Below the pieces are notes generated by a model. The model had not been told where the DNA came from, ran no database searches, and worked only from the letters and a program-made list of their open reading frames with translations. This document shows, piece after piece, positions 42,515 to 53,144 of a DNA stretch of 64,000 nucleotides (position 1 is the stretch's first letter; each line of letters begins with the position of its first letter). The stretch covers positions 186,001 through 250,000 of the forward strand of contig JADWQD010000011.1 in assembly GCA_016110215.1 (NCBI GenBank), read 5' to 3'. This stretch comes from Capronia americana. Lineage: Eukaryota; Ascomycota; Eurotiomycetes; Chaetothyriales; Herpotrichiellaceae. The position numbers were made by a program, and so were the translations under genes.

Positions 42515-42985
42515 ATGCCTGCGGTAGAACTGTTGATTCCTTCCTCACAGACACCCAAACCCAGCACTAATCCGCTGCCACCTCTGCTTCAAACGCCCTC
42601 CGGCCTCGCCATGCTCGAAATCCAGGGAACGATTCATGGACCTTTCCGAACTCCAGAACTAGAGGACCAAACTCGATCACCAAAAACCAGCCAGATCGGC
42701 CGCCTGGAATTCCCGCTATACAACCCGCAAGCAAGCAATGATGACGGCAAATGGATGAAGAAAGTCTATCTCTATGTCGGCAAGCACCAGCGACTAACCG
42801 GTGAGGTTAAGAAACTGGGAAAGCCACTTGCCGTCATTCGGAAAGTGGACCACAGTAGTGATAGAGATAGAGATGGAGACTCAGGATCGAATGTGAGGGA
42901 AGGAACCCAGGAAGCGCTGGAGATTGTCGACATTGTCAAGTTCAAAGTCCTGTTCAGCGGGAGGCCAGAGCCCGTGGGGGAATGA
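42515..42985 (+). CDS. CTF8: chromosome transmission fidelity protein CTF8
   Basis: Small subunit of the Ctf18-Dcc1-Ctf8 replication factor C complex that loads PCNA and supports sister-chromatid cohesion. A single exon of 156 residues from ATG 42515, chosen because upstream in-frame residues do not resemble the family. Conserved marks are LAMLEIQGTIHGPF, IGRLEFPLYNP, the core VYLYVGKHQRLTGEVKKLGK followed by PLAVIRK, and the C-terminal VDIVKFKVLFSGRPEPVG. Yeast Ctf8 has 133 residues; the fungal protein carries a short Asp/Arg-rich loop (SSDRDRDGDSGSN) before the last strand. The frame is open upstream to 42410 without changing this call. Confidence 0.9.
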   Translation: MPAVELLIPSSQTPKPSTNPLPPLLQTPSGLAMLEIQGTIHGPFRTPELEDQTRSPKTSQIGRLEFPLYNPQASNDDGKWMKKVYLYVGKHQRLTGEVKKLGKPLAVIRKVDHSSDRDRDGDSGSNVREGTQEALEIVDIVKFKVLFSGRPEPVGE

Positions 42986-44325
42986 ACTTGGCACGGGAGA
43001 GGACGAAATCGGCCCCGGCGGCTGTCAGTCTTGCTCTCATGCATGCTAAGTAACTTCAGCATAGGGACACAAATGTGGTCGTCATCGCCACGACTTGCTG
43101 AAGCGGAGAAAGCGAGGTTGTGCAATACCTAAGTCTGGGAATGCAAAGCGACAAATGGTTCCGGGACTGCGTGCACCGACCGAAATTGCCACAAACACTT
43201 TGAGCGGTTCGGAGTTTCCATGAGGCAAACACGATCTGCTCTCGGCTGGTCCAAGTTTTGGCTCGCACACCGCCAGTCCTAGGCCGGACAGGGCCATGTC
43301 AAAGAATCAGCAGGACTTGTGTCAATAAGACGGACCCGCCGCACTGCTTCGGGACCCTATGGAACCCTTACGTGTACCAACAGTTATTATCCTTGGGTTC
43401 ATCATGACCGCATGGCAACAACCATGGGTTTATTTGCTCACGCTTTGCAGCAGCAGCAGCAGATCATGTGTTACTATCGCTTTGGCCGCGGGATAAGATG
43501 GCGACCAGAGAATCACCTTTCATCGGCGGAGCATTCAAGGTTTGGACTGATCGAGGTCACTTTGGCGGATGAACTGGGTCGTGTTGAAAGGTAGTGAGGG
43601 AGCAGATTCATTACGATCGCTCGGGACAGCCCAGCTTGCCGTTTCACAGGATGGAGAGAGCACAGTCCTCGAAACCTCCATCTACCTACCACCAGATACC
43701 CAGAAAATACTAGTATCTGTCGTTCTCGGGGAGAGCCACACATTATTCGTGATGGCAAACAATGTACAAACGTCGAGACTCGGCTCTTCCCTCCCGTCGC
43801 TCAACCTGATACTCCCCACAATAGCTGAGAAAGTCACACGAACTTGGACCTTATCACCCTGCCTTCAGATGTCATGTCAGACGAACCCTGACTCCTTCGG
43901 CGGTCACATGTCCCATAACTGCTGCGTTCGGCTGGGTCGTCTCTATATGGTGGAGTCACGCCTGGCAGATGGCCAGGTATCCACGCTGGGATGCTGGCAG
44001 CATACATAGCCTGCCATGCTATACCCTGCTTGGATGGAGAAAAGGTAAAATAGGATTGGCGGTTGCCTGTGGCACAGACTAAATGAAGGAGAGTATCAGT
44101 AACGAGCGGGAGGTTCTAGGGGAGAGGCAGATAGCCTTCACTGAATGCAGCCTCGAGAGTTGGCTGGCCAGGTCGAACATGTGGGAATGACGGCAAGTTA
44201 GAGACGACCGAAGAAAAGACCCCATCCTACATAGCATTAACAGACATGCGAGGCTAGGCAAAATCACAAGTCGGGTTCAGGACACACGCCATGGTGAGTG
44301 CGTATGCCATGCTCACCGGGGGATT
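42986..44325. other. intergenic region, decayed or non-coding
   Basis: About 1.3 kb between CTF8 and the dienelactone hydrolase relic. I looked for the missing N-terminal half of that hydrolase on the + strand and did not see it. A (CAG)n run of about five units lies near 43447. No gene is supported. Confidence 0.45.
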
Positions 44326-44757
44326 GTGAGACGCTGCATCAAGTATCTCCATAATGAGCATGGCACGAAAAGGATAGGAGCAGTCGGGTATTGCTTTGGT
44401 GCCAAGTGCGTTTGCCGGTTACTCAAAGGAAACGGCCTGCTTGATGTTGGATATTTGGCACATCCCTCATTCGTCTCTGTTGAAGAAATGAAGAGTATCA
44501 ACGGATCCATATCGATCGCGGTGGCAGAGGACGATTTTGTTTTCACAGACGAGCTGCGACATTCGGCTGAGAGGCTGCTCAAAGAGACTGGACGCCTGTA
44601 TCAAATCACAGTATACTCCGGCGTACAGCATGGTATTGCAATCTGATCTTAGCAATCCTGTAGCTAAGTCGGCGACAGAGGCGGATTTTCAGCAAGATGT
44701 AGATTTCATGGACAGTAGGCTTCTCGTCACGGAGAATGGAGATCGGAGGCTATAGAA
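44326..44757 (+). pseudogene. dienelactone hydrolase family pseudogene (3' half only)
   Basis: The frame encodes a C-terminal piece of a dienelactone hydrolase: a helix CIKYLHNEHGTKRIGAVGYC, the nucleophile Cys in GYCFGAK, an Asp in IAVAEDDFVF, and the His in SGVQHGIA. These are the expected positions of the Cys-Asp-His triad. Right after GVQHGIAI the frame meets stops at about 44645, while the family's next block continues in another frame as SDLSNPVAKSATEADFQQDV to about 44755. The N-terminal ~90 residues and any start codon are missing. One frameshift plus a lost 5' half make this a decayed copy. A sequencing error could explain the frameshift but not the missing 5' part. Confidence 0.8.
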
Positions 44758-45389
44758 AATGAACTGAGTTAGGAGTTCGAGTATCCTCTATCCTCCCGCT
44801 TAACAATCTGCTGTCTGCTTCGAGATCTCGTATCGAACAGGTGACTCGTCCATCAAGTCCGTCAAGGAAGACTAAGTCACATTATTACGGCAATGGAAGT
44901 TGGTGTGAACCGCTACCAAGCCGGACACGCTGGCATACCACTAAGGCCATGGTAGATATCGAGTGCAGAGACCCCACGAGAAACAGTGATTCAGATGAAA
45001 AAGAAAGTCAAGCGGTGGTGGTCGGTCTAAAATGCCTTCAGTTACTGGCGGCGCGCATCGGCCTTATCTAGGCTGTCGCTGCCATTGGCGGGCGTGGTTA
45101 GGTGCCGTTGGCGCCGGGGGCTGCATCAGTGACCGCATCGCCAGCTGCAAGCTTGCAGCTCCCTCGTTACCAAACCTTTATCGACCAAAGCTCGCCTTTC
45201 CTGCTGGTCTTTGCCTTGGAGAACAGATCTCTCGTTAGTTGCAGCTGCTTCTCGCCTGTGCCACCGCGGCTCTCTGATTCGTCCCCCGGCCCTGAACAGC
45301 TCTTTCGTCGAGTAGCTAAAGAATTCTTGCTGCCTCATTCCCCCATCCTCCACACCCACCATCGATCCTCACCTCACCAGGCTCGCGAC
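44758..45389. promoter_or_regulatory. VMA2 upstream region with CCAAT box
   Basis: About 630 bases upstream of VMA2. A reverse CCAAT element (ATTGG in gccattggcg) lies at 45084-45088, some 300 bases before the ATG; such sites bind the HAP complex in fungi. The stretch 45240-45389 is pyrimidine-rich, as in promoters and 5' UTRs of highly expressed fungal genes. No gene is seen. Confidence 0.4.
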
Positions 45390-47143
45390 ATGGCCGCCCA
45401 AGACGTTCGTTTGGCTTCAATCAAGCCGAGGCTGAAGTACAATACAATTGGCGGTGTCAATGGCCCTCTGGTCATCCTAGACAATGTACGTTGGAGCTGC
45501 GCGATGGTCCCCGCAAAATGTGTTGCATTATCGCTAATACTCTGTTACCTCAGGTCAAATTCCCCCGGTACAACGAGATTGTCAGTCTGACGCTGCCCGA
45601 TGGCTCGACACGGTCGGGTCAGGTCCTCGAGGCAAGAGGTATGTTCGCTACAGCTACGCAGGATATATGCGATGACCACGGATTGACGTTGGTTTGCAGG
45701 AAACAGAGCGGTCGTCCAGGTCTTCGAAGGCACAACGGGCATAGATGTCAAGAAGGTGCGCATGACCTCTGTCAAGCAATCTACCACGGTGCTCACTATT
45801 TACAGACGAAAGTCGAGTTCACCGGCCACAGTTTGAAGATTGGAGTCTCGGAAGATATGCTGGGTCGCATCTTCGATGGATCAGGAAGAGCTATAGACAA
45901 AGGGCCCAAAGTGCTGGCAGAAGACTACCTCGACATCAACGGGAGTCCCATCAACCCATATTCCAGAGTACGCTCGCCCTGTCTCACTGTCTCCACCGCA
46001 AACTGACCCCGGGTGAAGGTTTACCCCGAGGAAATGATCTCGACAGGTATCTCGGCTATTGACTGCATGAACTCGGTCGCCAGAGGGCAAAAGATCCCTA
46101 TTTTCTCGGCTGCCGGTCTACCCCATAACGAAATTGCTGCTCAGATCTGTCGGCAGGCCGGTCTCGTCAACCAACCTACCAAGGGCGTGCATGATGGCCA
46201 CGAGGAAAACTTCAGCATTGTCTTCGCTGCCATGGGTGTCAACATGGAGACTTCTCGATTCTTCACTCGCGACTTCGAGGAGAATGGTTCGATGGAACGA
46301 GTCACTCTGTTCTTGAACTTGGCCAACGACCCAACCATCGAACGTATCATCACCCCTCGACTTGCCTTGACCACGGCAGAATACTACGCCTATCAACTCG
46401 AGAAGCACGTTCTAGTCATCCTCACAGATCTGTCTGCATACTGCGACGCTCTTCGAGAGGTCTCTGCTGCCCGAGAAGAAGTCCCGGGTCGTCGTGGTTA
46501 TCCCGGTTACATGTACACTGACTTGTCCACTATCTACGAGCGAGCCGGTCGTGTCGAAGGAAGAAACGGCTCTATCACCCAGATCCCCATTCTGACCATG
46601 CCTAACGACGATATCACACATCCGATCCCCGATCTGACTGGATACATCACGGAGGGTCAGATCTTCGTCGATCGTGGTCTGCACAACAAGGGTGTCTACC
46701 CGCCCATCAATGTCTTGCCATCACTGTCCCGACTCATGAAGTCTGCCATCGGTGAAGGTCTGACGCGGAAGGATCATGGTGATGTCTCGAACCAGCTGTA
46801 CGCCAAGTACGCTATCGGCCGTGACGCAGCGGCCATGAAAGCGGTCGTGGGCGAGGAAGCCTTGTCGGCCGAAGACAAGCTCTCGCTTGAGTTCTTGGAC
46901 AAGTTTGAGAGACAGTTCATCTCACAAAGCCCCTACGACAAGCGCTCGATTTTCGACAGCCTGGATCTCGGGTGGAATCTGCTCCGCATCTTCCCCAAAG
47001 AACTTCTCAACCGTATCAACCCCAAATTGTTAGATGAGTTCTACGCCAGGAAGGGACACGGAAAGAAGGCAAACAAAGACACAAGGGACAATGAGGACGG
47101 TAACAAGCAGGTCAACGGCGACGCCAACCTGTTGGATGACTAG
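45390..47143 (+). CDS. VMA2: V-type ATPase subunit B (VMA2)
   Basis: Non-catalytic nucleotide-binding B subunit of the V1 sector of the vacuolar proton pump. Five exons, 45390-45485, 45554-45638, 45700-45755, 45806-45967 and 46019-47143, give 507 residues (yeast 517). Joined sequence reads MAAQDVRLASIKPRLKYNTI, then VKFPRYNEIVSLTLPDGS, VQVFEGTTGIDVKK, VEFTGHSLKIGVSEDMLGRI and YPEEMISTGISAIDCMNS, all very close to yeast Vma2. The last exon holds the conserved core (GLPHNEIAAQICRQAGLV, VPGRRGYPGYMYTDLSTI). Introns are 68, 61, 50 and 51 nt. Two have less common donors (GTGCGC in intron 3, GTACGC in intron 4), yet the phases fit exactly. The C terminus after EFYARK is Lys/Asp/Asn-rich and variable. 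Expression is expected to be strong. Confidence 0.97.
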
Positions 47144-47730
47144 GTTCGAGAGTGAGGCTGTGTGGAACGCCTCGATCCAAGGAAATGTAGAATGGCCTCA
47201 ACCAGTGTTCAACCGTGCTCGATCTACCATCGCTTTAACGTCTCAGCACAAAGGTCAGGTCAAATGACCCGGGTCTTCGGATACGGTTGCTTTGGCTTAC
47301 ATAGTATCAGGGGCTTATCGACGAATAAAGGTTGCGGGCGGATAGGTTCCCTAAGTGATGGTAGCCACTATTGCGTGATGTCCTATGTAGACAAGTATAT
47401 TTCCCAGCGTCTAGAACCTGTCGGTGTAGACTAGATACCTATCTACCACCTACTCTCCTGTCTTCATCTCGGTCCGACCTATCCTTGGTCTCGACAGCCT
47501 TATGACGGACGTGTGTGCCGGCCACAAGATATATACACATTTATGTACTGATACTGATACGCAACACCACCAGATTCAGCCGGCCGGAACATGATTATGA
47601 TTGTGTTATATGTAGATAGACGGATAATTACCGAGCCACGATTCGGTTACTCTACGGAGTACATATGCTATATGTGGATTTAGCAGGTCAGTCTGGCTAG
47701 GTAGGATGGGTTCACGCTAGATCGAATAAG

Positions 47731-47930
47731 ACTAGACTAGACTAGACTAGACTGGATAGATATTTGTATAGAGAGATGGAGAGAGAGAGAGAGAGAGAGA
47801 GCTGGGTGGGTGGGTAGGTAGGTAGGTAGGTAGGTAGGTAGGCAGGTAGGTAGGTAGGTAGGTAGATATACAGATAAATAGATGACAGATGGATAGGTAC
47901 ATAGGTAGATAGGTACAAATATGACTGGTG
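47731..47930. repeat. compound microsatellite (ACTAG, GA, GGTA, GATA-type)
   Basis: Four simple repeats lie in sequence: five ACTAG units at about 47731-47753, a GA run at about 47778-47801, TGGG/GGTA tetranucleotides at about 47803-47865, then degenerate ATAG/GATA/GGTA units to about 47930. On the minus strand the tract reads as low-complexity TYLPTYLP-like frames, which are not genes. Confidence 0.95.
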
Positions 47931-48140
47931 GATAGATATACGAACGAAGTGTTTTATACATCCCAAGTCAACACATTATTACAAACAACAATGGATGCGT
48001 GTCTATCGGGCTCTTCTTCTTTGAAAAGCCCTGCTCGCCCTGCTTGTGTCGCTTGCCTTGCCTTGCCTTTGCCTTGCCGGCCGGACTGTACAGTATTCAT
48101 GCAATATACCCCGTAACCGTAACAAAATGTACCCCCACCA

Positions 48141-48172
48141 ATGCATCATGCATCACGCATCACGCATCACGC
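48141..48172. repeat. 7-bp tandem repeat (GCATCAC)
   Basis: About four units of gcatcac/gcatcat lie head to tail just past the 3' end of the FMP42-like gene, likely in its 3' UTR. Confidence 0.8.
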
Positions 48173-48190
48173 GGTTCAGTGCTTGGTTTT

Positions 48191-50567
48191 TCACTGCACC
48201 GACTGCCCTGTACTCGCGCTGGCAAGGCTATCCTCGCGGGCGCTTTCCTGCACGGTACTCAAATTCCGGTGCAGCTGCAACTGCGAGCGACTCGGTGTGG
48301 CGTGCAGCATGCGCATCCTCTCGGCGGCGCCCGTGTCTTCACCCATTCCTGGGCCGCCCATGCCGACGGAATACGCCCCGCCCATCCCGGGCGGTAGAGG
48401 TGGTGCACCGGCACCGTTGCTTCCAGGAGCAGGACCAGCACCCGCACCAGTACCGCCACCAGCACCGGCTCCAGCGAACGCACCCGTCATGCTAGGGCTT
48501 GTGCCGAACGCGCCGCCGATACCGCCTCCTGTCCCGAATGCGGCGGTCGGGATCGAAACAGGTACACCGCCATTCGAGCCAAGGACGTTGTTCATGCTCC
48601 TCGCGCTGCCGTACGCGGACCGCTGCCCTGCCACGCCAAGCAGTCGAGTCCACTCGTCGGGCACATTCGAAGCAGCCTGTGCAGCGGCGATGGCTTTCTG
48701 TCTCTGCAGATCCCGTCCCTTGATGTCGACGTACATGACGAGTATGACACCCAGCACGAGCCCCGCGGTGGCGAGGCCCAGGTTGATGGGCTCGGGATCG
48801 TCCTCGAAGACCTCGTGCAGTAGGGCCTGCAGTCCCGACTGCGTGAAGGTGAATAACCCGCTCAGACAGATGATTGCGCCATAGACGGTCCCGAACGTGG
48901 CATACCCGAAGACTTTGGCCGCATAGTCGCTCATGGCGGAGTAATACAGCGGTCGGAAGAGGACGAAGAGGGTGACGTTCGCGTACGCGGCCCAGACGGT
49001 CGGCACCGCGCCAAGCACGCCAATGATCGTGCTCAGCAGGACCAGCAGGTTCAGCACGGCGACGGTGCTCGTGTGGTCCAGTAAAGCGCCGATGAAGGGC
49101 ACGGTGGCAATGCCGCCGATCGGCAGAGCCAGGTCGAAGTATTCGATCAGCTTGGTCGCCTCAGTGGCGCTGTTCAGCATGTACACGTACTGGGACCAAA
49201 TGGTGGCGATAAAAAAGTTGAATCTCGCCATTTGCAGGATGGTGAAGAGTGTGATGAGAATAAACCACGGGGTGCGGATCTGTTTGGAGGCGGGCATCCC
49301 ATGGAGCACGCCCCAGACGCCCGAGTTCGCGCGGATGGTGTCTTCCTTCCTGACGTGCTTGACTTGTTGGGCGGGCGTGCCCAGCAGGTCATTGATGCTC
49401 GCGATGGACATCCTCCTTTGCTCGGCGCGGTGGGACCGTATGCGCATGAGATCTGTGGCGGTGAGGTCCAGGTCGTCGTCCGAGTCGTGCAAGTCGGTCG
49501 TGGCGTCCTGGGCGCGGTCCATCTTCTCGGTCAATTCGCCACGGGTTTGGTACGATTGGGCGGGCATGACAAATATTTGGGTGACGAGGATGAAAGTCGG
49601 GATGGTGAAGAGGTAGACGAGGAAGATTTGGCGGAGGGAAACGCTCCCGGAGGTGGATTGGTAGAGGATTCGGAACAGGAGGAACACGCTTGCAGAGGCG
49701 TCGAACGCGCCGGTGACGAGGGCGAGGATGAGGCCTTGGAAGCGCGGAAAGGCATTGGATAAGTGGAAGGAGGGCACGAAGGTGAATGTTCCGCCCAGGG
49801 CCAGGAGGAATGAAGCCACGATGTAGCCGTCGAAGGGGAGAGGCTCGGCGAATGCCAGGCAGAGTGAGCCTAGTGCGAGAAAGACTGATGAGACGATGCC
49901 GCATACCCGTGGGCCATATCGATCGAGGATACTGCCGACGAGGAGGGCGGAGATGTTGGTCGTGACGGAGGCGATGATGAACGTCAGGTTCAGTCTGTGC
50001 ACGGACATTAGCGTCAGTGATCAGTCGTCACGGCCAACGGGGGCAATGATGAATTGAAACCGGCAGATTACCTTTGATCCTGCAGGTAGCACAGCCTGAC
50101 TCCCTTTCTCAGTTCGGCGTCAGTGCACAGATCTTGATAGACACCTTCCGCCACCAATATCGTCTTCAGAGCGTCGAATCCAAACGTGATGCCCGAGGCC
50201 GTCACGCAAGCAATAACACCAATCACTATTTGGGCTGTGCACGGCACGCAGCAAGTCGAATATGTCAGTTGAAGTTTCGATTTCCGAATCCCCAGAAGAC
50301 GATGAAGGACAGGGAACAACTGACTGACTTACCTATCCTTTTCGCAGAGCTCACCTCGTAGGCGGCGATGGGTTCCAACTTTTCACCACCGGCAGACTTG
50401 TCCCCAGCCACGGGTGGAATAGGGTCATAGCTGATACTCAGCGCTATACTCGGCTGTCTGGACAGGCGAGGGAACGCGCGGATGCTCTCCGTGTCGAAGC
50501 CCACATCGCCGGGTTCGGGTTCGTGATCGATGCCCTCGACTGCGGAGACATGTTGGGCTAGGGACAT
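48191..50567 (-). CDS. FMP42: major facilitator transporter, FMP42 / SLC43-like
   Basis: Membrane transporter of the major facilitator superfamily in the group of yeast Fmp42 and animal SLC43 amino-acid transporters; the substrate is unproven. Exons 50567-50333, 50234-50072 and 49994-48191 give 733 residues. The intron joins restore KRIAQIVIGVIACVTASG (helix 1) and CYLQDQRLNLTFIIASVT; the Leu-Cys-Tyr-Gln-Asp-Gln stretch before helix 2 is typical of Fmp42. Helix 2-3 holds SILDRYGPRVCG, the MFS signature loop (G-X3-D-R-X-G-X-R). A central acidic loop (SDDDLDLTATDL) splits the two six-helix halves. After the last helix a ~160-residue tail is rich in Gly/Ala/Pro (GAGAGGGTGAGAGP), longer than in yeast Fmp42 (about 460 residues in all). 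Introns are 98 and 77 nt. Confidence 0.88.
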
Positions 50568-51208
50568 TTGCTGGAAGTCGGAGCGCGAGATAGACCGGGG
50601 GGAGATGTTTTTATATCAAGGCCAGGCTGAAACGCGCATATACATAAGGGCAAAAAAGTATAAAATAAAGATACTACTAACGTGATGGTGGTGGGCAGCG
50701 TTGTTTCTCGCGTTCCGGCAAAATGTGTGTGTTTGGCTGCTGCAGCTGTGCTTGTCGTTGGGGCTTGAAGCGGAAATTTTCCCGGCCGTCGGATCATTGA
50801 CACTGGCTTGGGCTTGAGTTTCGACCAGTGGCACCCAGTGGAGATGTGATCCGAGTGTGACGTACAGCCATTTGGCGGCTCGCGTGATGTCAGTCTTACC
50901 TGATCGAGGACGTCCCGGCCTCTGCGGGGTACGAGTACAAATAGCATTATGGAGAAGTGAGCGGGAGATGAATGGCATTTCAATCTACCCCAACATTCGT
51001 AGTAGTATTGAGAATGGCATTCCTGGGGGGTACACGCACAACGACAGGCATTGAAATGTCGGTGTGCACCGTCCCGAAGCGACTACAAGATAAGGAAGTA
51101 CAGGTCGCGTTTGAAGAACAGATACAGTACTCACTCTTATGGGGGCAAGTGAGCCAGCACCATATGTACAGTACTTCGTACTGTGGCGTAGACTCGCTCC
51201 TCATCCTC
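50568..51208. other. intergenic region with a 7-bp inverted repeat
   Basis: 5' flank of the FMP42-like gene and 3' flank of the fusion hydrolase. It contains acagtac-ttc-gtactgt at 51168-51184, a perfect inverted repeat 25 bases past the hydrolase stop codon. No gene is supported. Confidence 0.55.
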
Positions 51209-52572
51209 TCACACTCCCAATTGATCCACTTTCTGTCGAAATGCCAGTATTTCCCCTGCCAGCGCTTCACCTTGTTCCAAGGCCATCATGTGCACGCCCG
51301 GATCAATCTCCTTGTAAACGACCTGCGTGTTGCCCGCGGCTTCGCACGCTTCTCTGAGCCGGGTCATCCACTTCGGCCCCGTGCTCGCATCCTGCACACC
51401 GCATACCAGCAGGACAGGACACTTCACTCTCCCTTCCCTCAGACTCGGGAGCGAATCTAGCTGGCTCATGCATCGCCACGCGTCCGCCCAATCGCTCAGC
51501 GATATCCTCTCGACGCACGACCTCGCGTAGCGGACGCCCCACTCGTTCCGCGCAATCGCCTCCGGGGTGAACCAGCGGAGGATCGTCTCCGGCAGCAACG
51601 GCGCGACCGACTGCGCCTCTTCGGCTCTCGTCGCCCGCGTCACCCACGACGGCTGTGCCTCCCCCGCCGTGGTGATCAGGCCCAAGCAGCGTGTCTGTTC
51701 CGGGTGGGCCAGTGCGAAATACTGTGCCACGGCACCACCGTACGATTGGCCGTAGACGTCGGCTTTGGCGATCTTCAGCGCGTCGAGGATGCAGTGCAGG
51801 TCGGACGCAAGCTGCGTGAGGGAGCGCGCATGTGGAGCGTGTGCGGCGTAGCCGTGTCCGCGCATGTCGTACGCTATCACGCGCATGTCGCGACCCGCCG
51901 TGGCGACCAGTCTGGAGAAGACGGCATCCCACATGCGACGATCAAGCGCCAGCGCGTGGATGAGGACGATTGGTACCGAATCGCTCAGAGGATTCGAGTC
52001 CTTCACGACCGTGTGGTGGTCCCCGACAGAGACCTCTTTTTCCACGTACGTGCTGTTGAGCGCGTGGTGCATAGGACCCATCAGTGATTGGAGGCCCGCG
52101 ACCACACGGCTTCGCGTGGTGATGGCCTTGGATGGTCCAAAGTGGAAACTCGATTGATAGACGACGTTCTGGATCTCCGACTCGGTTGCCCCGTAATATA
52201 GTGCCGTGGCAAGGCATTCCTCGAGCGAGTCGTCCGGGTCGTGGGCTATCAGAGCCATGATCTCCTGCAAGGCGCATTCCCGGTAGTTCAGCGAGGACGT
52301 CGCGACTGTTTCGAGGAAAGAGCGTGAGGGCCTGAAATCGGATAGGACTATCTTGTGCTTGGGCGTCGGTGCCATGGTCTCCGCCACAGCCTCTTCAGTC
52401 TTGACCTAGTCGTGCAGAAGTCAGTCACCAAGCCAAACTCAGATCCCTTGACCTAGTGGCGTCGGAGTGAGTTAATGACCAAGCCAAACTCAAACCCATC
52501 TTGCATAATACGAATATCGCGAGAGTCTCCAGTAAGTAGGATATGAATACTGACCTGAGAAGAAGACGACAT
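51209..52572 (-). CDS. carboxymuconolactone-decarboxylase-like / alpha-beta hydrolase fusion (3-oxoadipate enol-lactonase type)
   Basis: Two exons, 52572-52555 and 52405-51209, give 404 residues. Exon 1 is MSSSSQ; the donor is GTCAGT and the acceptor ACTAG. Residues about 35-112 resemble the CMD/AhpD fold: ALQEIMALIA, then ATALYYGATESEIQNVVYQS and SFHFG, matching the usual A...GAT.EEI.EVL pattern, but the family's active-site Glu/His positions look changed. Residues about 125-404 are an alpha/beta hydrolase of the enol-lactonase group: VLIHALALDRRMWD, DMRGHGYAAH, nucleophile Ser227 in GQSYGG, then Asp345 (VQDAS) and His378 (PGVHMM). The pairing of these activities recalls the bacterial beta-ketoadipate fusion PcaL, but with the order of domains reversed. 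A role in aromatic or lactone catabolism is inference. Confidence 0.85.
52401..52497. repeat. imperfect tandem duplication (about 47-50 bp) in the fusion gene intron
   Basis: Two copies start with ttgacctagt at 52401 and 52448 and both contain accaagccaaactca. On the gene strand each copy carries a CTAG-GTCAAG acceptor. Only the copy at 52406 keeps the reading frame; the distal copy leads to a different frame. Confidence 0.75.
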
Positions 52573-53144
52573 CGCGCACATCCCAAGTGACTGAGTGACC
52601 GCCCGCGGATTATTCAGCCTCGATGTCTCACGTAGCCATTTTCGTTTTCCGTACCTGGCATTGCTCGTTGTTTCAAGGCACAGTCTCTATAAACAGCGCG
52701 AGGAGCTTGGAGAAACCTCCGATTCTGCGCGGAGTTTGCCCGTGTTTCTCCAAGAGGATATGTAGCCTGTCTCCAACTCATTTTGCCGTTGATTTTTTGG
52801 ATCTCATCACACTCACCTCACGATGGCGAGTGCAATTCCTGGTGAGGTCAACTGAGAGCGAGATGGTGAAGGAGAACAAAGAGGAGGTCTCAAAAACCCC
52901 TCAGTATACATGTCGTTGGTTCGTATCTGCCTAAACCTTACAATGTGTGTGCATTCATGTCGCCGCAATCTGAGCGGTAATGCAGTCAACTTTCCTTCTG
53001 AGTCCCTGGGTATCTTGTCTTCCAACTACCGATGCACCTGCTCATCAACCTCAGACTTACCGCATGCCGTTTTTCCTGTCCCCCAGCCGTCATAGTGTAC
53101 AAAGGATTACATTTACACGTGTGCCCATTGCTCGCTTCATCTCA
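52573..53144. other. intergenic region, nothing recognised
   Basis: 5' flank of the fusion hydrolase gene and 3' flank of the receptor gene. No supported coding frame, RNA or repeat. Confidence 0.5.

Larger units (their letters stand above)
47144..48190. other. convergent intergenic region with microsatellites
   Basis: Between the VMA2 stop and the FMP42-like stop. The left half is probably the VMA2 3' UTR and nothing is coding. The right half contains the simple repeats listed separately. Confidence 0.55.

Noticed and set aside
47737..47966. Frames rich in Tyr-Leu-Pro-Thr on the minus strand
   Set aside because: They are translations of the GGTA/GATA microsatellite and not proteins.
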